A DNA stretch of 64,000 bases from Cryptomeria japonica (GCF_030272615.1 NC_081415.1:626015740-626079739); one strand, 5' to 3'. Counted from the stretch's first letter, positions 11,601 to 21,415 are shown. The notes: generated by a model not told the origin, from the letters alone. Numbers and translations are program-made.

Positions 11601-12668
11601 CTAGGATGTGGTGAGTATATATTTCATGTTGACCAACTCCCACTATCTCCTAACACATTTAGTCAACATGAACAATCTACAAACAATTTGCAATATCAAA
11701 GAATTGGGTTTGAACCACCTAGTGTTGTGGCTACTAAGTCCGAATGCAAATCTCCTCTAGTGATGCAAGCAACTCTTGATATCAATAGTCCTAAGAGTGG
11801 TTCCAACAAAGAATCTATTGAGCGTATCACCAGCCCTCTTGCAAACTCACATAGCTCTACTATTTCATTTGCTCATTCCATTTCCACTCCACTTCCAAAC
11901 TTGGATCAACAAGAATCACAAAAGCCCTTAGTCATTGGGGATCAAGAATCAAGCTTTGAAAAGAAAAATCTAAAAGTCAAAAATAAAGAAAAGTCCTTTA
12001 GTCCAAATCAAAATCAAAAGCTATTGGACTCTGCAAAAATCAAAGTCAAGGATAAAAATCCTATCAACCAAAAAGAGAAAGAGTTGATCTCCCCTAATGT
12101 CAAAATAACTGGGGGCAAAAATTCTACAATTGCAAGTCAAAAAGATTACTTGTTGATCCTAAGTCTCCATCATGCTATCCTACTTTCACTTCTTTTTGCA
12201 ATCATAAGCCTTCATCACTCATCCACTTATTTCACACATCCTTTCCCTTCTGGTGATACATCATGGACCTTTAATGGAGCTTCCTTGAAGGACTTTGTTA
12301 TTAGGGATGCCCAAACTTCTGCAGGTAACACGCATACGGGCCTACGTAGTCCACACGCTAGTAATTCTATCTCAATTCCTTTATCAAGGAAGATAGTCAC
12401 TCGAGCTACACATCATTCAGTCAAGGAACAATGCAGCTACAATCACAAGGTTAAGCCTCGTACATTTGAGGTAGGTGACTTGGTTCTCAGAGAAAATCCT
12501 AAAAATCAACAAGACAGAGAGAAGAAGGGCAAGTTCGAACCAAACTGGCTTGGTCCTTACATTATTACAGCAGCATATGGATCTGGTGCATATCAACTCT
12601 CAACTACAGAAGGTGAACCTTTGGAGGATCCTATCAACAGCATGCACCTTCGCAGGTTCTACACATAG
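8613..12668 (+). CDS. Gag-protease polyprotein fused to integrase C-terminus (1351 aa)
   Basis: Intact ORF of 1351 codons. Residues about 306-480 are a Ty3/gypsy Gag core (ICPYPFDKSIPMPPFP, KFDKYRGKGDPKAHIRQFF, AMEWFSQLPP). Residues about 585-615 carry the Tat/Athila-type motif CEFHKSKGHKTGNCHRLK. The aspartic protease lies at about 820-930 with DGGAS (Asp at residue 836) and ILLGCPWIHEM. A hydrophobic stretch at about 1179-1203 (YLLILSLHHAILLSLLF...) could be a membrane segment or an accident of the deletion. From about 1280 the protein is the integrase C-terminus (FEVGDLVLRENPKN, KGKFEPNWLGPY, DPINSMHLRRFY), homologous to the end of the minus-strand pol at 44635-45123. RT, RNase H and integrase core are missing without loss of frame. 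The intact frame suggests recent or ongoing selection, or simply youth. Confidence 0.92.
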   Translation: MSSYEYDNDLFFNTDHTTLPDMDVYRNIPNVENADTTNNNATHNDNMDNFSIHSADVEESIMNPHFNRLVEEIMRRDRQYFLHMMAQSGAKIPHDFDMSQIMEHRPLQQPHSNMDQRRPNSGGNRGPHMVPESPSALLQKPEVPHTHGQTYDTHLRRPLWKSYGEKYAQSHINAKDQAPKQWDILRHAQNLDTRKPHVKFGGNTIEHDMPIEYGIHAQNRYGVPQHESIPSGPYMQHHYRPPPYEHVYDQYHPYMQHAPPPVGASNIGYGPRSRSPPKSNLEQQIRDLQKKMEDINTPKPTYTMRDICPYPFDKSIPMPPFPTHFVTPKFDKYRGKGDPKAHIRQFFIACIEVASEETYLMRLFPQSLGNQAMEWFSQLPPRIKSWGDLAEAFIQHFSYNIETDISVTNLCNTKKKEGESFASFLQRCRNLASRCSCKIPQKQMVEMFTQNVNKDIGYDLRKDCLSTFKDVIEKGLATEKVLIEQGVIKIFKENKDDFKGKDKPRFWNKNKNTVNDGVVDANTVRPKVIFSGSSSTNNQVNTQTTSRSRRKYTPLGEPLESVFKKLVANKVITILDFPPYEPKVKPNWWNDDEYCEFHKSKGHKTGNCHRLKNIIQDLIDRGDIEIEGHSSNQEHEMFKEPFPKHDKGKAKATEDQTNYTRASYNYDSTINHISMDNYVSTIIIKDKTSENSTQRPKIVLKGIGSSSEPTSECHVTTCRGKITLQGALAKNTTSSSTKPTYDLVEQLGKTPTLISILELLRISPTHKAILDKILRDTVVPTNLNVDQFQAMVGYLSIPHSLTFTEADDTSVSQPHNAPLHIEAFIHKHQIKRVLVDGGASLNICTLNTIKQLGYSDKAVNSTNKITIKAYDDEERSSKGTVTLPLRVGPVMKDLVCQVLDIDLTYNILLGCPWIHEMSAVPSTYHRCIKFPHNGVEVTIKADPNPFIYCNNLQPRSEITIPVNREAVPSLTYVDPESLKASTSKQVELKEKFKIKDLGCGEYIFHVDQLPLSPNTFSQHEQSTNNLQYQRIGFEPPSVVATKSECKSPLVMQATLDINSPKSGSNKESIERITSPLANSHSSTISFAHSISTPLPNLDQQESQKPLVIGDQESSFEKKNLKVKNKEKSFSPNQNQKLLDSAKIKVKDKNPINQKEKELISPNVKITGGKNSTIASQKDYLLILSLHHAILLSLLFAIISLHHSSTYFTHPFPSGDTSWTFNGASLKDFVIRDAQTSAGNTHTGLRSPHASNSISIPLSRKIVTRATHHSVKEQCSYNHKVKPRTFEVGDLVLRENPKNQQDREKKGKFEPNWLGPYIITAAYGSGAYQLSTTEGEPLEDPINSMHLRRFYT

Positions 12669-14142
12669 CTCGTCAGAATATCCTAATTCAAAAATACAAA
12701 AAAAAATCAAAAAAAATTCAAAAATACAAAAAAAATTATAAAACAAAAAAAATCATTACTTGGTGAAAACTTGGCAAACAGGCGCTTTGTGACACAAAAA
12801 ACATTGAAAAATCGAAAAAAGTAAAGAGAAATAATTTTGTCCAATGGTGAAAACCACTTCGGTGGCGCCCTGGGCAAGTACCATGGTGAAAACTGGGTCA
12901 CCAGCGCCATGTGTAGAGACATTGCTCCTCTCTCCTTCAGGATTCACTTTCATCCTTTCACTTTTCACACACTCATGCCCTATTCATCCATAATAAACTT
13001 ACCCATTCCCATCATGGCTTGTTATTGATCTACCCAAGATTGGTTAGCCATTCATAATAAATCTCCCTTTTCACCTCCCTTTCCATCCATAATAAATTAG
13101 ATCCTATCTGTGGCTAAGGCAAATCCTACGTCTAGTAATGGGTGTGGAGCTGAGAACACCACAGGTTTCGAGGAGTACAGTTTCTTCCAGCTTTCTTTAG
13201 TCTACCCGCACACAATCCGCAATAAAGCAACATTTGCATCACAGATCCGCAATAAAGTTTCATCTTCTCCGCAATAAAGTATCAGTTTCATGGATTCAGT
13301 CAGTTTCAGATGAGACACAGTAGCAACAATGGGCTTCAACAAATCAAATCTTTCAACAGACTCAGACAACATATGGTTCAGTGCTATATATCCTTTCTGT
13401 GAAAGTAAACATTGTGACCACAATCAAATAAGACTTATACAAGTGACAAGAGACACTAAACTTGAGGACTACAGTGGATGTTGGTGTCGAGTCTTGGTTT
13501 TCTTTTGATTTCATCTTTTTTTTGGTGACATGTCTTTTAGCTTTTCTGGGATGTCTCTGACTAGAGATTCTATCTCCAGGATGTCTTTGACTAGAAAGGC
13601 GAGGATGGGGTATCGTCACCTATTGGTATTTTCTGTCTATGGATTGTCTCTTAGTAATGCTATGACTTGTCCAAGGATATGAGGACACTGTGAGTTTAGT
13701 GTGAACTGGGGCATTCCTTGTTTGTGACTGTCTTATCTCCATGCAAATAGGTACAATGACTTTCTGGGTCGAACATATGCCTCGATTGTCATAACCTACT
13801 TGCCATAATAAAGCTCAATGATGATAACGCACAAGAAGCTCTTTCACTTTCATATCTTCTGTCTTCCATCCCCCTTTCTTGATTGACTTCCATCGTCCTT
13901 CTTGAGTCCGTGTAGCCTCCTATCACATGACTGAGTATAATGACACACCAAAAACATTTGCATTTCATGTAGCTGCACCTACATTACCACATATAAGCAT
14001 TTCATACATACATATAGATATCACAACTGCATCACATCCTACACACAACACCTGTTAGCACAATTTACATTTGCATTATCATATTCATCTGCATTACTTA
14101 CATTCACATTTGCATCATGCATACACATATAAAACATAAAAG

Positions 14143-14203
<61 letters not shown>

Positions 14204-14392
14204 CATCATATACATATTTGCATCCATATCATAAGCATCACATAAGAACCTCTCATCACATAGGTACACATGCATATAGCTACCGCAAAGATGCATCATC
14301 TCATATATATATATATAAAGTGTCATGATACAATGATGTCAAAATCATATGGCTACAATCACCCGCAGGTGTCTACATCATTATACAAAATG
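12669..14392 (+). other. 3' non-coding region after the fused ORF
   Basis: Starts with an A-rich tract (12690-12835, runs of A broken by TC or TAC). Three copies of a motif near TGGTGAAAAC-TGGCAAACAGGCGC follow at about 12760-12910, also present after pol in the two other Tat elements. CCGCAATAAAG occurs three times at 13217-13280. A (TA)n tract occupies 14149-14201. No convincing ORF on either strand; the 95-codon minus ORF across the (TA)n tract is low-complexity. Confidence 0.7.
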
Positions 14393-14786
14393 GTACAAAA
14401 CTGATATAGAGGAACTCACTGATCACTCCTGCCAACACTATTGGTAGTGCTAATCCTATCCATGTCATGGTATCCCATGCCACGTGCCCCACCCTCATCT
14501 CTAGTCTTGGATCCTAGAACACTCGTCTAAGGGCATCCCTGTCTCTGTCTCGATCGTATGGAATCAGCTCCCCATTGATCGGCATCCGCATAATCCTATA
14601 TACATCCTCCAGGGTGACTGTCATCTCACCCATTACCAGATGAAACGTGCATGTCTTGGAGTGCCATCTCTCCGCCAGTGCAGTCAGCAAACCCATGTTT
14701 GCCCAAAACTTAGGCACATACAGCACGTGTCTCAGACCCATCTCCTCGATGGCAGCTCTATCCTGAAGTGTCAACTCAGGTCGCAA
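14393..14786 (-). pseudogene. Antisense plant mobile domain (PMD) ORF, truncated copy 1
   Basis: Opposite in orientation to the retrotransposon. From the ATG ending at 14786 it reads LTLQDRAAIEEMGLRHVLY, LLTALAERWHSKTCTFHL and EMTVTLEDVYRIMRMPINGE, the N-terminal signature of the plant mobile domain (aminotransferase-like, PF10536 type; consensus ERW-x-TFHL-x-GE-T-x-L-DV). A TAG ends the frame at 14514; readable homology continues to about 14393 (LPIVLAGVIS) and then stops, so only about 130 of about 600 codons remain. PMD proteins occur in plant genes (MAIN/MAIL1), in MULE-type transposons and in extra ORFs of Tat-lineage retrotransposons. Here it sits between pol and the 3' LTR, as in the two other Tat elements of the window. 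Confidence 0.85.
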
Positions 14787-14873
14787 CCTCTACGTCGACG
14801 GGAATCTCTCCCATGACTCTAGCATCAGCAAATACTCCTGCAGTCAAACAACTCAATCATGTCAGTTATAGTG

Positions 14874-15145
14874 GCATTCACTGTTTATCACAAAATGCTA
14901 CTTGCTATCTAAATGCATATGGCTATCTACCCTAGTGACACTCACTGTTCATCACAAAGTGTTGCTATTTATCCTAGTGGTACTCCCTGTTCATCACAAA
15001 GTACTACGTGTGTGACACTCACTATTCATCACAAAGTGTTACTCACATTTGCAATCCCTGTTCATCACAAAGTGTTGCTCATATTTCAGTACTCCCTATT
15101 CATCACAAAGTACTTTATCTTGGTACTCACTGTCCATCACAAAGT
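14874..15145. repeat. CTGTTCATCACAAAGTG repeat array
   Basis: Seven copies of CACTCACTGTTCATCACAAAGTG-like units with irregular 33-65 base spacing (near 14876, 14941, 14983, 15020, 15053, 15092, 15125), plus a worn copy near 15220. It lies just upstream (in PMD sense) of the antisense PMD fragment. ORFs across it are by-products of the repeat. Confidence 0.85.
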
Positions 15146-15860
15146 GCCTTGATCTATCCTAGTCTTCCTAGAGGACCTACTTGAGTGTATCCCCTCAATA
15201 GCTTATCCAATCGACATCATATGTTCATCACAGAACTATCGATTTGACCTAGAAGATGCAAATTCATACTTTTCAAATGCAAACGTGCTTACATTACATA
15301 AACGCGCCTGGCGGACATAGACGTGCTTGGCACCGACGCAGACACGGTTAGACAGTTTTTGACATTTTTCAACTCTACTTCTAAGTGCATTTATTGCCCT
15401 ATTCGACATGCATTAATGACAAAATTAAATGTATCAAAGTACAAGGAGGTTTGGTGGTACTTACCGGCTCTCCTGCCTCTGCTGGCCTCTGAAATCGACG
15501 AACACGGTCGAATCTATACACAAAAGCCATCGTTGTTGACTGCTCCTGCTCTATTTTCGCTCTGCAATGTGCTCTCATGGATGTGTAGATGACAATGAGG
15601 ATGTATTTTCCCCCATGGTCTATCTTATAGCCTACCCTAGCCCTCGCATTCATTTCCCGAGTCAGTCTTCATTATCCCGTGACTTTGTCACTTTATCCAG
15701 TCAATCCATTCTATCTTGTCTTTCTTATTTAGAGATTGTCTGCAATCTTTTCAGACATTTTCATCCAATCTCTCGAGGGGGCATATCATTCCCATTCTAG
15801 GGCAACTCTGTATCAGTTCATCTTATCTTCTTTGAAACAACGCGACAAGCCGCATTGTCT
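15146..15860. other. 3' region between repeat array and polypurine tract
   Basis: Contains GC-richer CGCGCCTGGCGGACATAGACG and ACGCAGACACG stretches at about 15300-15350, which on the minus strand resemble the CGCGTCTGTG motif of the leader. No protein domain is recognised. The end resembles the sequence next to the polypurine tract of the other Tat elements (TTCTTTGAAACAA). Confidence 0.5.
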
Positions 15861-15875
15861 CAAAGAGGGATAAAA
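15861..15875 (+). other. Polypurine tract
   Basis: CAAAGAGGGATAAAA immediately precedes the 3' LTR. The equivalent minus-strand tracts at 29953 and 40182 read CAAAGAGGGGCAAAA, confirming one family. It is the presumed plus-strand primer site. Confidence 0.9.
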
Positions 15876-16643
15876 TGTAGACACCTAAAATTGTCATGTC
15901 TAATTAAATAAATATTTTATTTATTTAATTATCTAAGCTTAATTCTTCTATTAATTAAATAAATCCTTATTTATTTAATTAATTCATTTATCCTCTTCTA
16001 GCCTTATTTCTCATTTAAATAAATACACTTATTTATTTAAATTATCCTTTTCCTAAATTAAATAAATATTCTTATTTATTTAATTATCCCACTTCTTCTA
16101 TCAATTAAATAAATCTTTATTTATTTAATTAATTCATTAACCTTTTCTACCCATGACACATGTCATTCATCTCTTAATTCATACACTACCTACCCCTCTC
16201 ATTATTTTATTATTTCTTTTACCTACCCTCTAATCATAGCCGACCTCCTTTTACACCTCTCAATCTTATCCCTCCATTTCATATTGTGTCTTCTATTTAA
16301 GGAGATGCCTTCTTCATTATCAAACCCTAATCGACAATTTGGAGGACTTGACTACACTACGATCCTACTTGCAACCACATTCCATTCTTTGTTGAGCTCT
16401 TGTGCATATAAAATCTGAGAGCAAATATATCAAGCAAGATCAATGGAGATAGGAAGAATGGAGATCAAAACCCTATTGGACATGTGATGGTATAATCTTT
16501 GTGATTTCATGTGATTTGCATTGTCTTAGGTAATCTTCATATGTTATGGTGGATCTTTGTTGATTGTTAGGCTAGGGTTTTGTGGTTGAATCTATTTAGC
16601 CTTTCAATATTGTTATTATTGTTATCCATTTTCACCATATACA
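15876..16643 (+). repeat. 3' LTR of the 11.2-kb Tat-like element
   Basis: 768 bp, almost identical to the 5' LTR (four substitutions and one inserted T by eye). Followed by the AGTAT duplication at 16644-16648. The five U3 palindromes are kept. Confidence 0.95.
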
Positions 16644-16648
16644 AGTAT

Positions 16649-16938
16649 CAAGGCCAAGGAAGCTCACTACTCTTTATTTGGACTTGTGGGCTAAGGCACA
16701 CAACCTTAGGGAAAGATACATTGGACTTGCAAATGAAGCTCACTGCTCCAAGGAAAGATAAAAAGGACTTGCAATATTGAGATGCATGATCTCAAGGATA
16801 GATGTAAATTTGCACCAGCTACCAAAAGGACTCATTGTCTTCCAGCAAGCACAGAGAAAAGATGAATTGAATTGAGTATATTGGCATGATCATAAACACA
16901 TCACAAACTGATATTCCCACTTTTTCTTCCACACATAT
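16649..16938 (-). repeat. copia-4 LTR, part 2
   Basis: Continuation of the LTR that begins at 5217, displaced by the 11.2-kb insertion. No coding content. Its last five bases, CATAT (16934-16938), are the target duplication of the solo LTR that follows. Confidence 0.5.
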
Positions 16939-17980
16939 TGTATACACCTAAAAATGGTCTGAAGATAATTAATTAAATAAGCAATTATTTAATTAATCTT
17001 CGTTCCCAATTTAATTGAATTTGCTAAGCAATTTGATTCAATTTCCCCTTTCATCTACTTATTAATAAATCTAAGGATTTATTTAATAGGTTCATTTCAT
17101 CCCCTTTAATTAATTAATTCCCTCCACCAAATTCAGTTCTTCTAAATCCTTTAATTAATTAAAACAAATCAATTATGAGTTGTTGAGATTAATTAGCCTT
17201 TTCCCATTATTTGAATTTTTAAATTCAAATTCTCCTAACTTCTACCACTCCTAAACCTAACCATTCCTAAACCTAACCCATTCTACCTACCCACATGTCC
17301 CCTTTCATCCAGCATCTTCTAGAACCTTGTGACACTTGTCACTAAGTGTTCCCTTTCATCTAATTCCTTCTAGAAGCCTCTTGACACTTGTCACCATAGA
17401 TATGACATATTTTCCCTTTAATCCAACCCCCTTTGTCATCCTCCTCCAATTTAACCATTGATATCTTCAGATCAATCTTGACTGTTGATTCTTGCTAGCT
17501 CACCCCTAGCCTTGGAAATCCTATAAATAAACCTGATTTTGGAGCTCAAAGGGTCCTAATTTCATGTCCCAATTTCATATCATTTTTGCATATCATTTGA
17601 TTCATCTCATTCTCATCTTATTCATTGTTACTATAGGCATCTAGCTTCTAGTTTATCATTCTTATCAATGTTATCATGCTCATTTTGGCTTAAATCCTAG
17701 CTTATTTTCTAGATCAATCATGAAATCATGTAGCTTAATCATGCTATTCTTGCTAGATCATGCATTTTCATCATTCAAATCCTCCATCTAAATGTAGTCA
17801 AGTCACTGGAATTTGCATAATCAGATCTGAGAGCATTTTCATACTCGCATTTACTAGGAGGCAATAAGTCGATTAGCTATGGTTTTGTCTTTCATTGTTT
17901 TAATTCACTAACCATTGCTTGTAATGATTTATTGAGTGCATTGTGTTTGCAGGTACAGGTACACTTCACAGAGAATGACA
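16939..17980 (+). repeat. Solo LTR of a Tat-like element
   Basis: 1042 bp starting TGTATACACCTAAAAATGGTC, like the other Tat LTR starts, and ending GAATGACA. Flanked by CATAT on both sides (16934-16938 and 17981-17985). It contains TATAAATA at 17522-17529, at a place equivalent to the TATA-like boxes of the LTRs at 29002, 37148 and 38685. There is no internal region, so it is the product of LTR-LTR recombination. Confidence 0.75.
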
Positions 17981-17985
17981 CATAT

Positions 17986-18239
17986 ACTTCTACATCATTC
18001 CTAATCAATCCACACACCATAATTCACACATCCACACATATATTTATATCAACGTATTCACCAAAACACTTAACTAGGTTGGTTAAAGATAGAATAACCA
18101 TAAATTACACAAATTCGGCCACCATGAGAAATTATGCTAAGTGTGATCCACTCTAGGAGATAAAGGAAACCCTAATAAATCACAACATGTCTTCCTAATT
18201 TGATTTCAATGAATCACACATACCAAACATCCTCCAACA
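17986..18239 (-). repeat. copia-4 LTR, part 3 (5' end in element orientation)
   Basis: Ends CATCCTCCAACA on the plus strand, so the LTR would start TGTTGGAGGATG, a common copia LTR start. The exact end is uncertain: CAAAC at 18247-18251 matches CAAAC at 5212-5216, which would suit a solo LTR ending at 18246. Confidence 0.45.
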
Positions 18240-19078
18240 TTGGCATCAAACGTAATGTGTAGGTAAACAATAAAGCATGTTAACTAGTCAACCCAAAAAC
18301 ATTATCCAATGCAAATAACTTAATACAAATCTTCATATGCCATGGTAAGACCCACAATAACACTTTAAGTCAACCTCCAATACACATTTGGACTAAAAGG
18401 GTATGATCCAAATATGACAAACCAGCTAAGTCAGCCAAAGACCAACACAATAGGTAACACCAAACAATAGAACAACACGACCTCACTTGTAGAGTAAAAC
18501 AACACTTAAATTTTGAACTGGAACACTACACAAGCAATATGAACATGTCCTCCAACCTACAACACTTGAACAATCACTGTAGAGAAATGTGGAGAATTAT
18601 TTGGACCAGTATTGACAAACAACCTCACCATCAACAAACTACACTAACTTCATCATTTAGAAATTGAGGACCTAAAAAAATAATAATGCAACATCCACAT
18701 AACATAGACATTAAATCTACAACCATAAGACACCAACATTAGAAACAAAAGTAATGAGGAGAATTCTACCATAAGGACTTTAAATAATATTTCCTACATA
18801 TTTCAACTACCACTATTTTCACCCTCTAGAAACACCACATACTCACTCAATATCACCACCAAGAATCATAAAAATATTTGAATGTACTCATTTTTGAATG
18901 ATACATACCAAGAAATAAACAAATACAACAATGACCATAACTCCACTAAAAACATAGTTGAACATGTATCTACAACTTTCTCTTCACCTTTGTCATCAAT
19001 ACACACAAGTGTGAAACTAATGACAACAAGTTTGACATCAATGATAACACAAATTCATGTTTCCAACACTTAGAGGGT
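18240..19078. other. Unassigned AT-rich sequence
   Basis: No recognised domain, tRNA or LTR boundary. It lies upstream of the chromovirus RT and may be the worn gag-protease region of that element. The 63-codon ORF at 18882-19073 is Ser/Thr-rich and matches nothing I know. Confidence 0.4.
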
Positions 19079-19526
19079 TTGAGACATGAAAACATGTGTT
19101 TTGCATTGATTCCAAAGAATTGTGGCAATCCAAAAGCAGAGGATCTCATAGAAAATAAGGAAGATCTATCACATAGAGAAATATCAAAGTTATTGGTAGA
19201 GTATCAGGACATCATATCAGATAATATGCCAAATGGACTACCACCAGTCCAGAGCATTATTCATCATATGGAACACATACCAAGATAAATTTTGCCAAAT
19301 AAAGTAGCACATAGAATGACATCAACAAAAATTACAGAGCTAAGCAGACAAGTAAAGGAGTTGTTAAAGAAGGGACTAATCAATGAAATTTTAAGTCCAT
19401 ACATGCGATAAATATTGTACTTGCACCAAAAAAATATGAAGAGTGGGGGATAAGTACTAACTTATTAGAAATCAACAAGATCATAGTGAAGTATAGATTC
19501 TTAGTGCCAAAGACAGATGACATAAT
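19079..19526 (+). pseudogene. Chromovirus RT, N-terminal part (5' of copia-2)
   Basis: Ty3/gypsy sequence just before and at the start of RT: LLVEYQDIISDNMPNGLPP and IIHHMEHIPR correspond to the conserved DVFPEDLPDGLPP ... HHIDLIPG region. Broken frames follow with VKELLKKGLINEI and FLVPKTDD. It stops at the insertion of copia-2 and resumes at 26209. Many stops; not functional. Confidence 0.85.
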
Positions 19527-20406
19527 TGTTGGCAATTGACACTCATCAGAGTCATTTTGTTGTCATTTATAGCAACAAGATCAGATGGAAGTCATATACT
19601 GGTAGACACCGACATTGGAGTATCCAGGATTACACAGGTATTGGCACCGGCACCGGCATCAAGTACTTCAAGGAAGCCGACATCAAGAAAGATTTATTTA
19701 GAAAAGAATTTTGTAATTATTGTCAAGGCCGACATTGAATATCTTTTGTAATGTATTGTAAGCCAACATAAGGCATATTGTTTGTATTGGGTATATAGGT
19801 TAATATGCTAGGTCATTTTTTAGAATGTGACATAGGAGAATATAGCAGAACTGTATAATGCAAAGTATATGTATGTAGATCATTTGTGTGTGAATGTTAT
19901 ATCATGCAATGATCTATAGATAGTTTGGAAAGAATTCTTGGAGGAGAAGAGATATCGGTAGTAGTGTTCAAGGTTTATGAACTGATACAGAGTAGAGCTA
20001 GAACCAGAACTCTATCTGGCATAGCAAATGCATTTTGTGAGTTCATTTTCATTATTTTACTTCAGCAGAAGCTTGTAGTCAGTGAGACTCTTTAGTGATG
20101 AGCTATGTGCTCTAGGTAGTGTACCTTCCTGCATGTGCAGGCCCCCATTTTATGTAATATCCTTTCATATGGCCAGTGAACTGATATTGTGGGTCACAAA
20201 TCCCACCATGTTTTTTCCTCTTTGAGGTTTTCCACATATAAATTCTATGTGTTATGGTGTTCATTTATGTGGATGGTTTATTTTCTTCAAGTTATATGTT
20301 TATTTGTTTATTAGTTTATATGTGTATGGTGTAAAAGGATAAAATCTTATCTTACCAGCTAGAACACTGATTCACCCCCCCCTCTCAGTGTTCTTGGATC
20401 CCAACA
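19527..20406 (+). repeat. copia-2 5' LTR
   Basis: 880 bp, starts TGTTGGCAATTGACACTC and ends GGATCCCAACA. The C-rich TTCACCCCCCCCTCTCAGTG near the end is a mark shared by the copia LTRs here. TATAAAT at about 20237 is a promoter candidate. The ORFs at 19526-19751 are LTR artefacts. Confidence 0.9.
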
Positions 20407-20408
20407 AT

Positions 20409-20420
20409 CAGTACTAGAGC
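20409..20420 (+). other. copia-2 degenerate primer-binding site
   Basis: CAGTACTAGAGC lies 2 bases after the LTR end and matches TGGTATCAGAGC at 8 of 12 positions; all four differences are transitions. Confidence 0.75.
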
Positions 20421-20447
20421 CCGGTACCTTAGAAGAAGTTTAACAGC

Positions 20448-21415
20448 TTGAGGAAGATCCTGAAACCGAAATATTTGAACATGGCTATGGAAAAGCAACT
20501 TGAGATGGCTCTTGAGGATTATGATGCTAAAAGGATGAAGAACTTGAAACTACAAGATGAATTAAATTCTGCAAATAAATTCATTCTTTTCCTACAGGAA
20601 AGGTTATCATCAGCTCAAGCCAAGAGAAAGGAACTTTTGCAAAACCCGTATGATGAGGAGAAAAATACACTTAAGGAACAATGTCAGAAACTAAGTCAAG
20701 TAAACATGCTCATGAAGAATGAAATGCAAGATCTGACTATGAGGTTATCAAAAGATATTAAGGATAGAAAGAAGAAGGAAGATAATCCTATTATATCTCT
20801 GAAGAACAAATTTGATGAATGTGGTAGATTGACTCATGAGAATAATCTGTTGAGAACTAATTTAGCACACTCCTAGAACAATGAACAAGAGCTTGAAAGA
20901 CAAATAACTACTCTGAGGGATGATCTGACTACTACAAGTGAGTATAAAGAAAAATTCAGGATTAGTGCTGCATAGTTGGATGACTTATTGAAAAGACAAA
21001 GGTAGATTGATGATTCTAGAGGACTTGGATTTGTACAAGGTGAAAGCTTCAATATTGCAAATGAAGATCAAACAGTCGGTGTGCATAACTCATCAGAATA
21101 GAGGAACCAATAAGGAAATCTAATGCTTATAAATTCAATGGTAGATGTTTTGTTTGCAATAAATTTGAGCATATGGTTAAACAATGTATAAATAGAGCAA
21201 ATCAAAACTATAATTGTGTTCCCGGTCAATACACAAATTGCAAGAAATATGGTCATAGATCAAAAGATTGCAGAATGAATGTCAAATGTCATACATGTGG
21301 AAAGTTTGGACATTTTGCTAATCATTGTACACCAGATATGTCAAAGAAATTCAAAATAACAATGTTACATGTTATGCATGCAACAAAATAGATCATATTG
21401 CTAAGTATTGCAGAA
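20448..21415 (+). pseudogene. copia-2 gag remnant: coiled coil and four zinc knuckles
   Basis: The first 142 codons (20448-20876) are charged and heptad-like (LEDYDAKRMKNLKLQDELN, LKEQCQKLSQVNMLMKNEM), a predicted coiled coil. After stops and a frame change, four CCHC-type knuckles follow at about 21145-21415: CFVCNKFEHMVKQC, YTNCKKYGHRSKDC (first Cys now Tyr), CHTCGKFGHFANHC and CYACNKIDHIAKYC, the last in a shifted frame. A nucleocapsid with four knuckles is more than the one or two usual for copia Gag. The N-terminal capsid W-motif seen in copia-1 is not found. Confidence 0.75.

Larger units (their letters stand above)
5453..16643 (+). mobile_element. Complete non-autonomous Tat-like Ty3/gypsy LTR retrotransposon
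   Basis: An 11,191-bp element bounded by LTRs at 5453-6219 and 15876-16643 and by a perfect 5-bp target duplication AGTAT (5448-5452 and 16644-16648). Order: LTR, primer site, 2.3-kb leader with CGCGTCTGTG-type repeats, one long gag-protease ORF fused to the integrase C-terminus, a long 3' region with an antisense plant mobile domain ORF, polypurine tract, LTR. RT, both RNase H domains and the integrase core are absent, so it needs pol from a relative such as the copies at 44-59 kb and 60-64 kb. By eye the LTRs differ by four substitutions and one 1-base indel, so it is the youngest insertion here. It split the copia-4 LTR. Confidence 0.95.

Noticed and set aside
14039-14326. 95-codon minus-strand ORF across a (TA)n tract
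   Set aside because: Half of it is Tyr/Ile repeats from TA dinucleotides; no domain or start context.
14874-15145. Repeat array considered as CRISPR
   Set aside because: Spacing is irregular, units are degenerate, there are no cas genes, and the context is a plant retrotransposon.
5212-18251. CAAAC on both sides of the split copia LTR as a solo-LTR duplication
   Set aside because: The right boundary would end in AT rather than CA, and a primer-site-like sequence follows the left end; kept only as an alternative.
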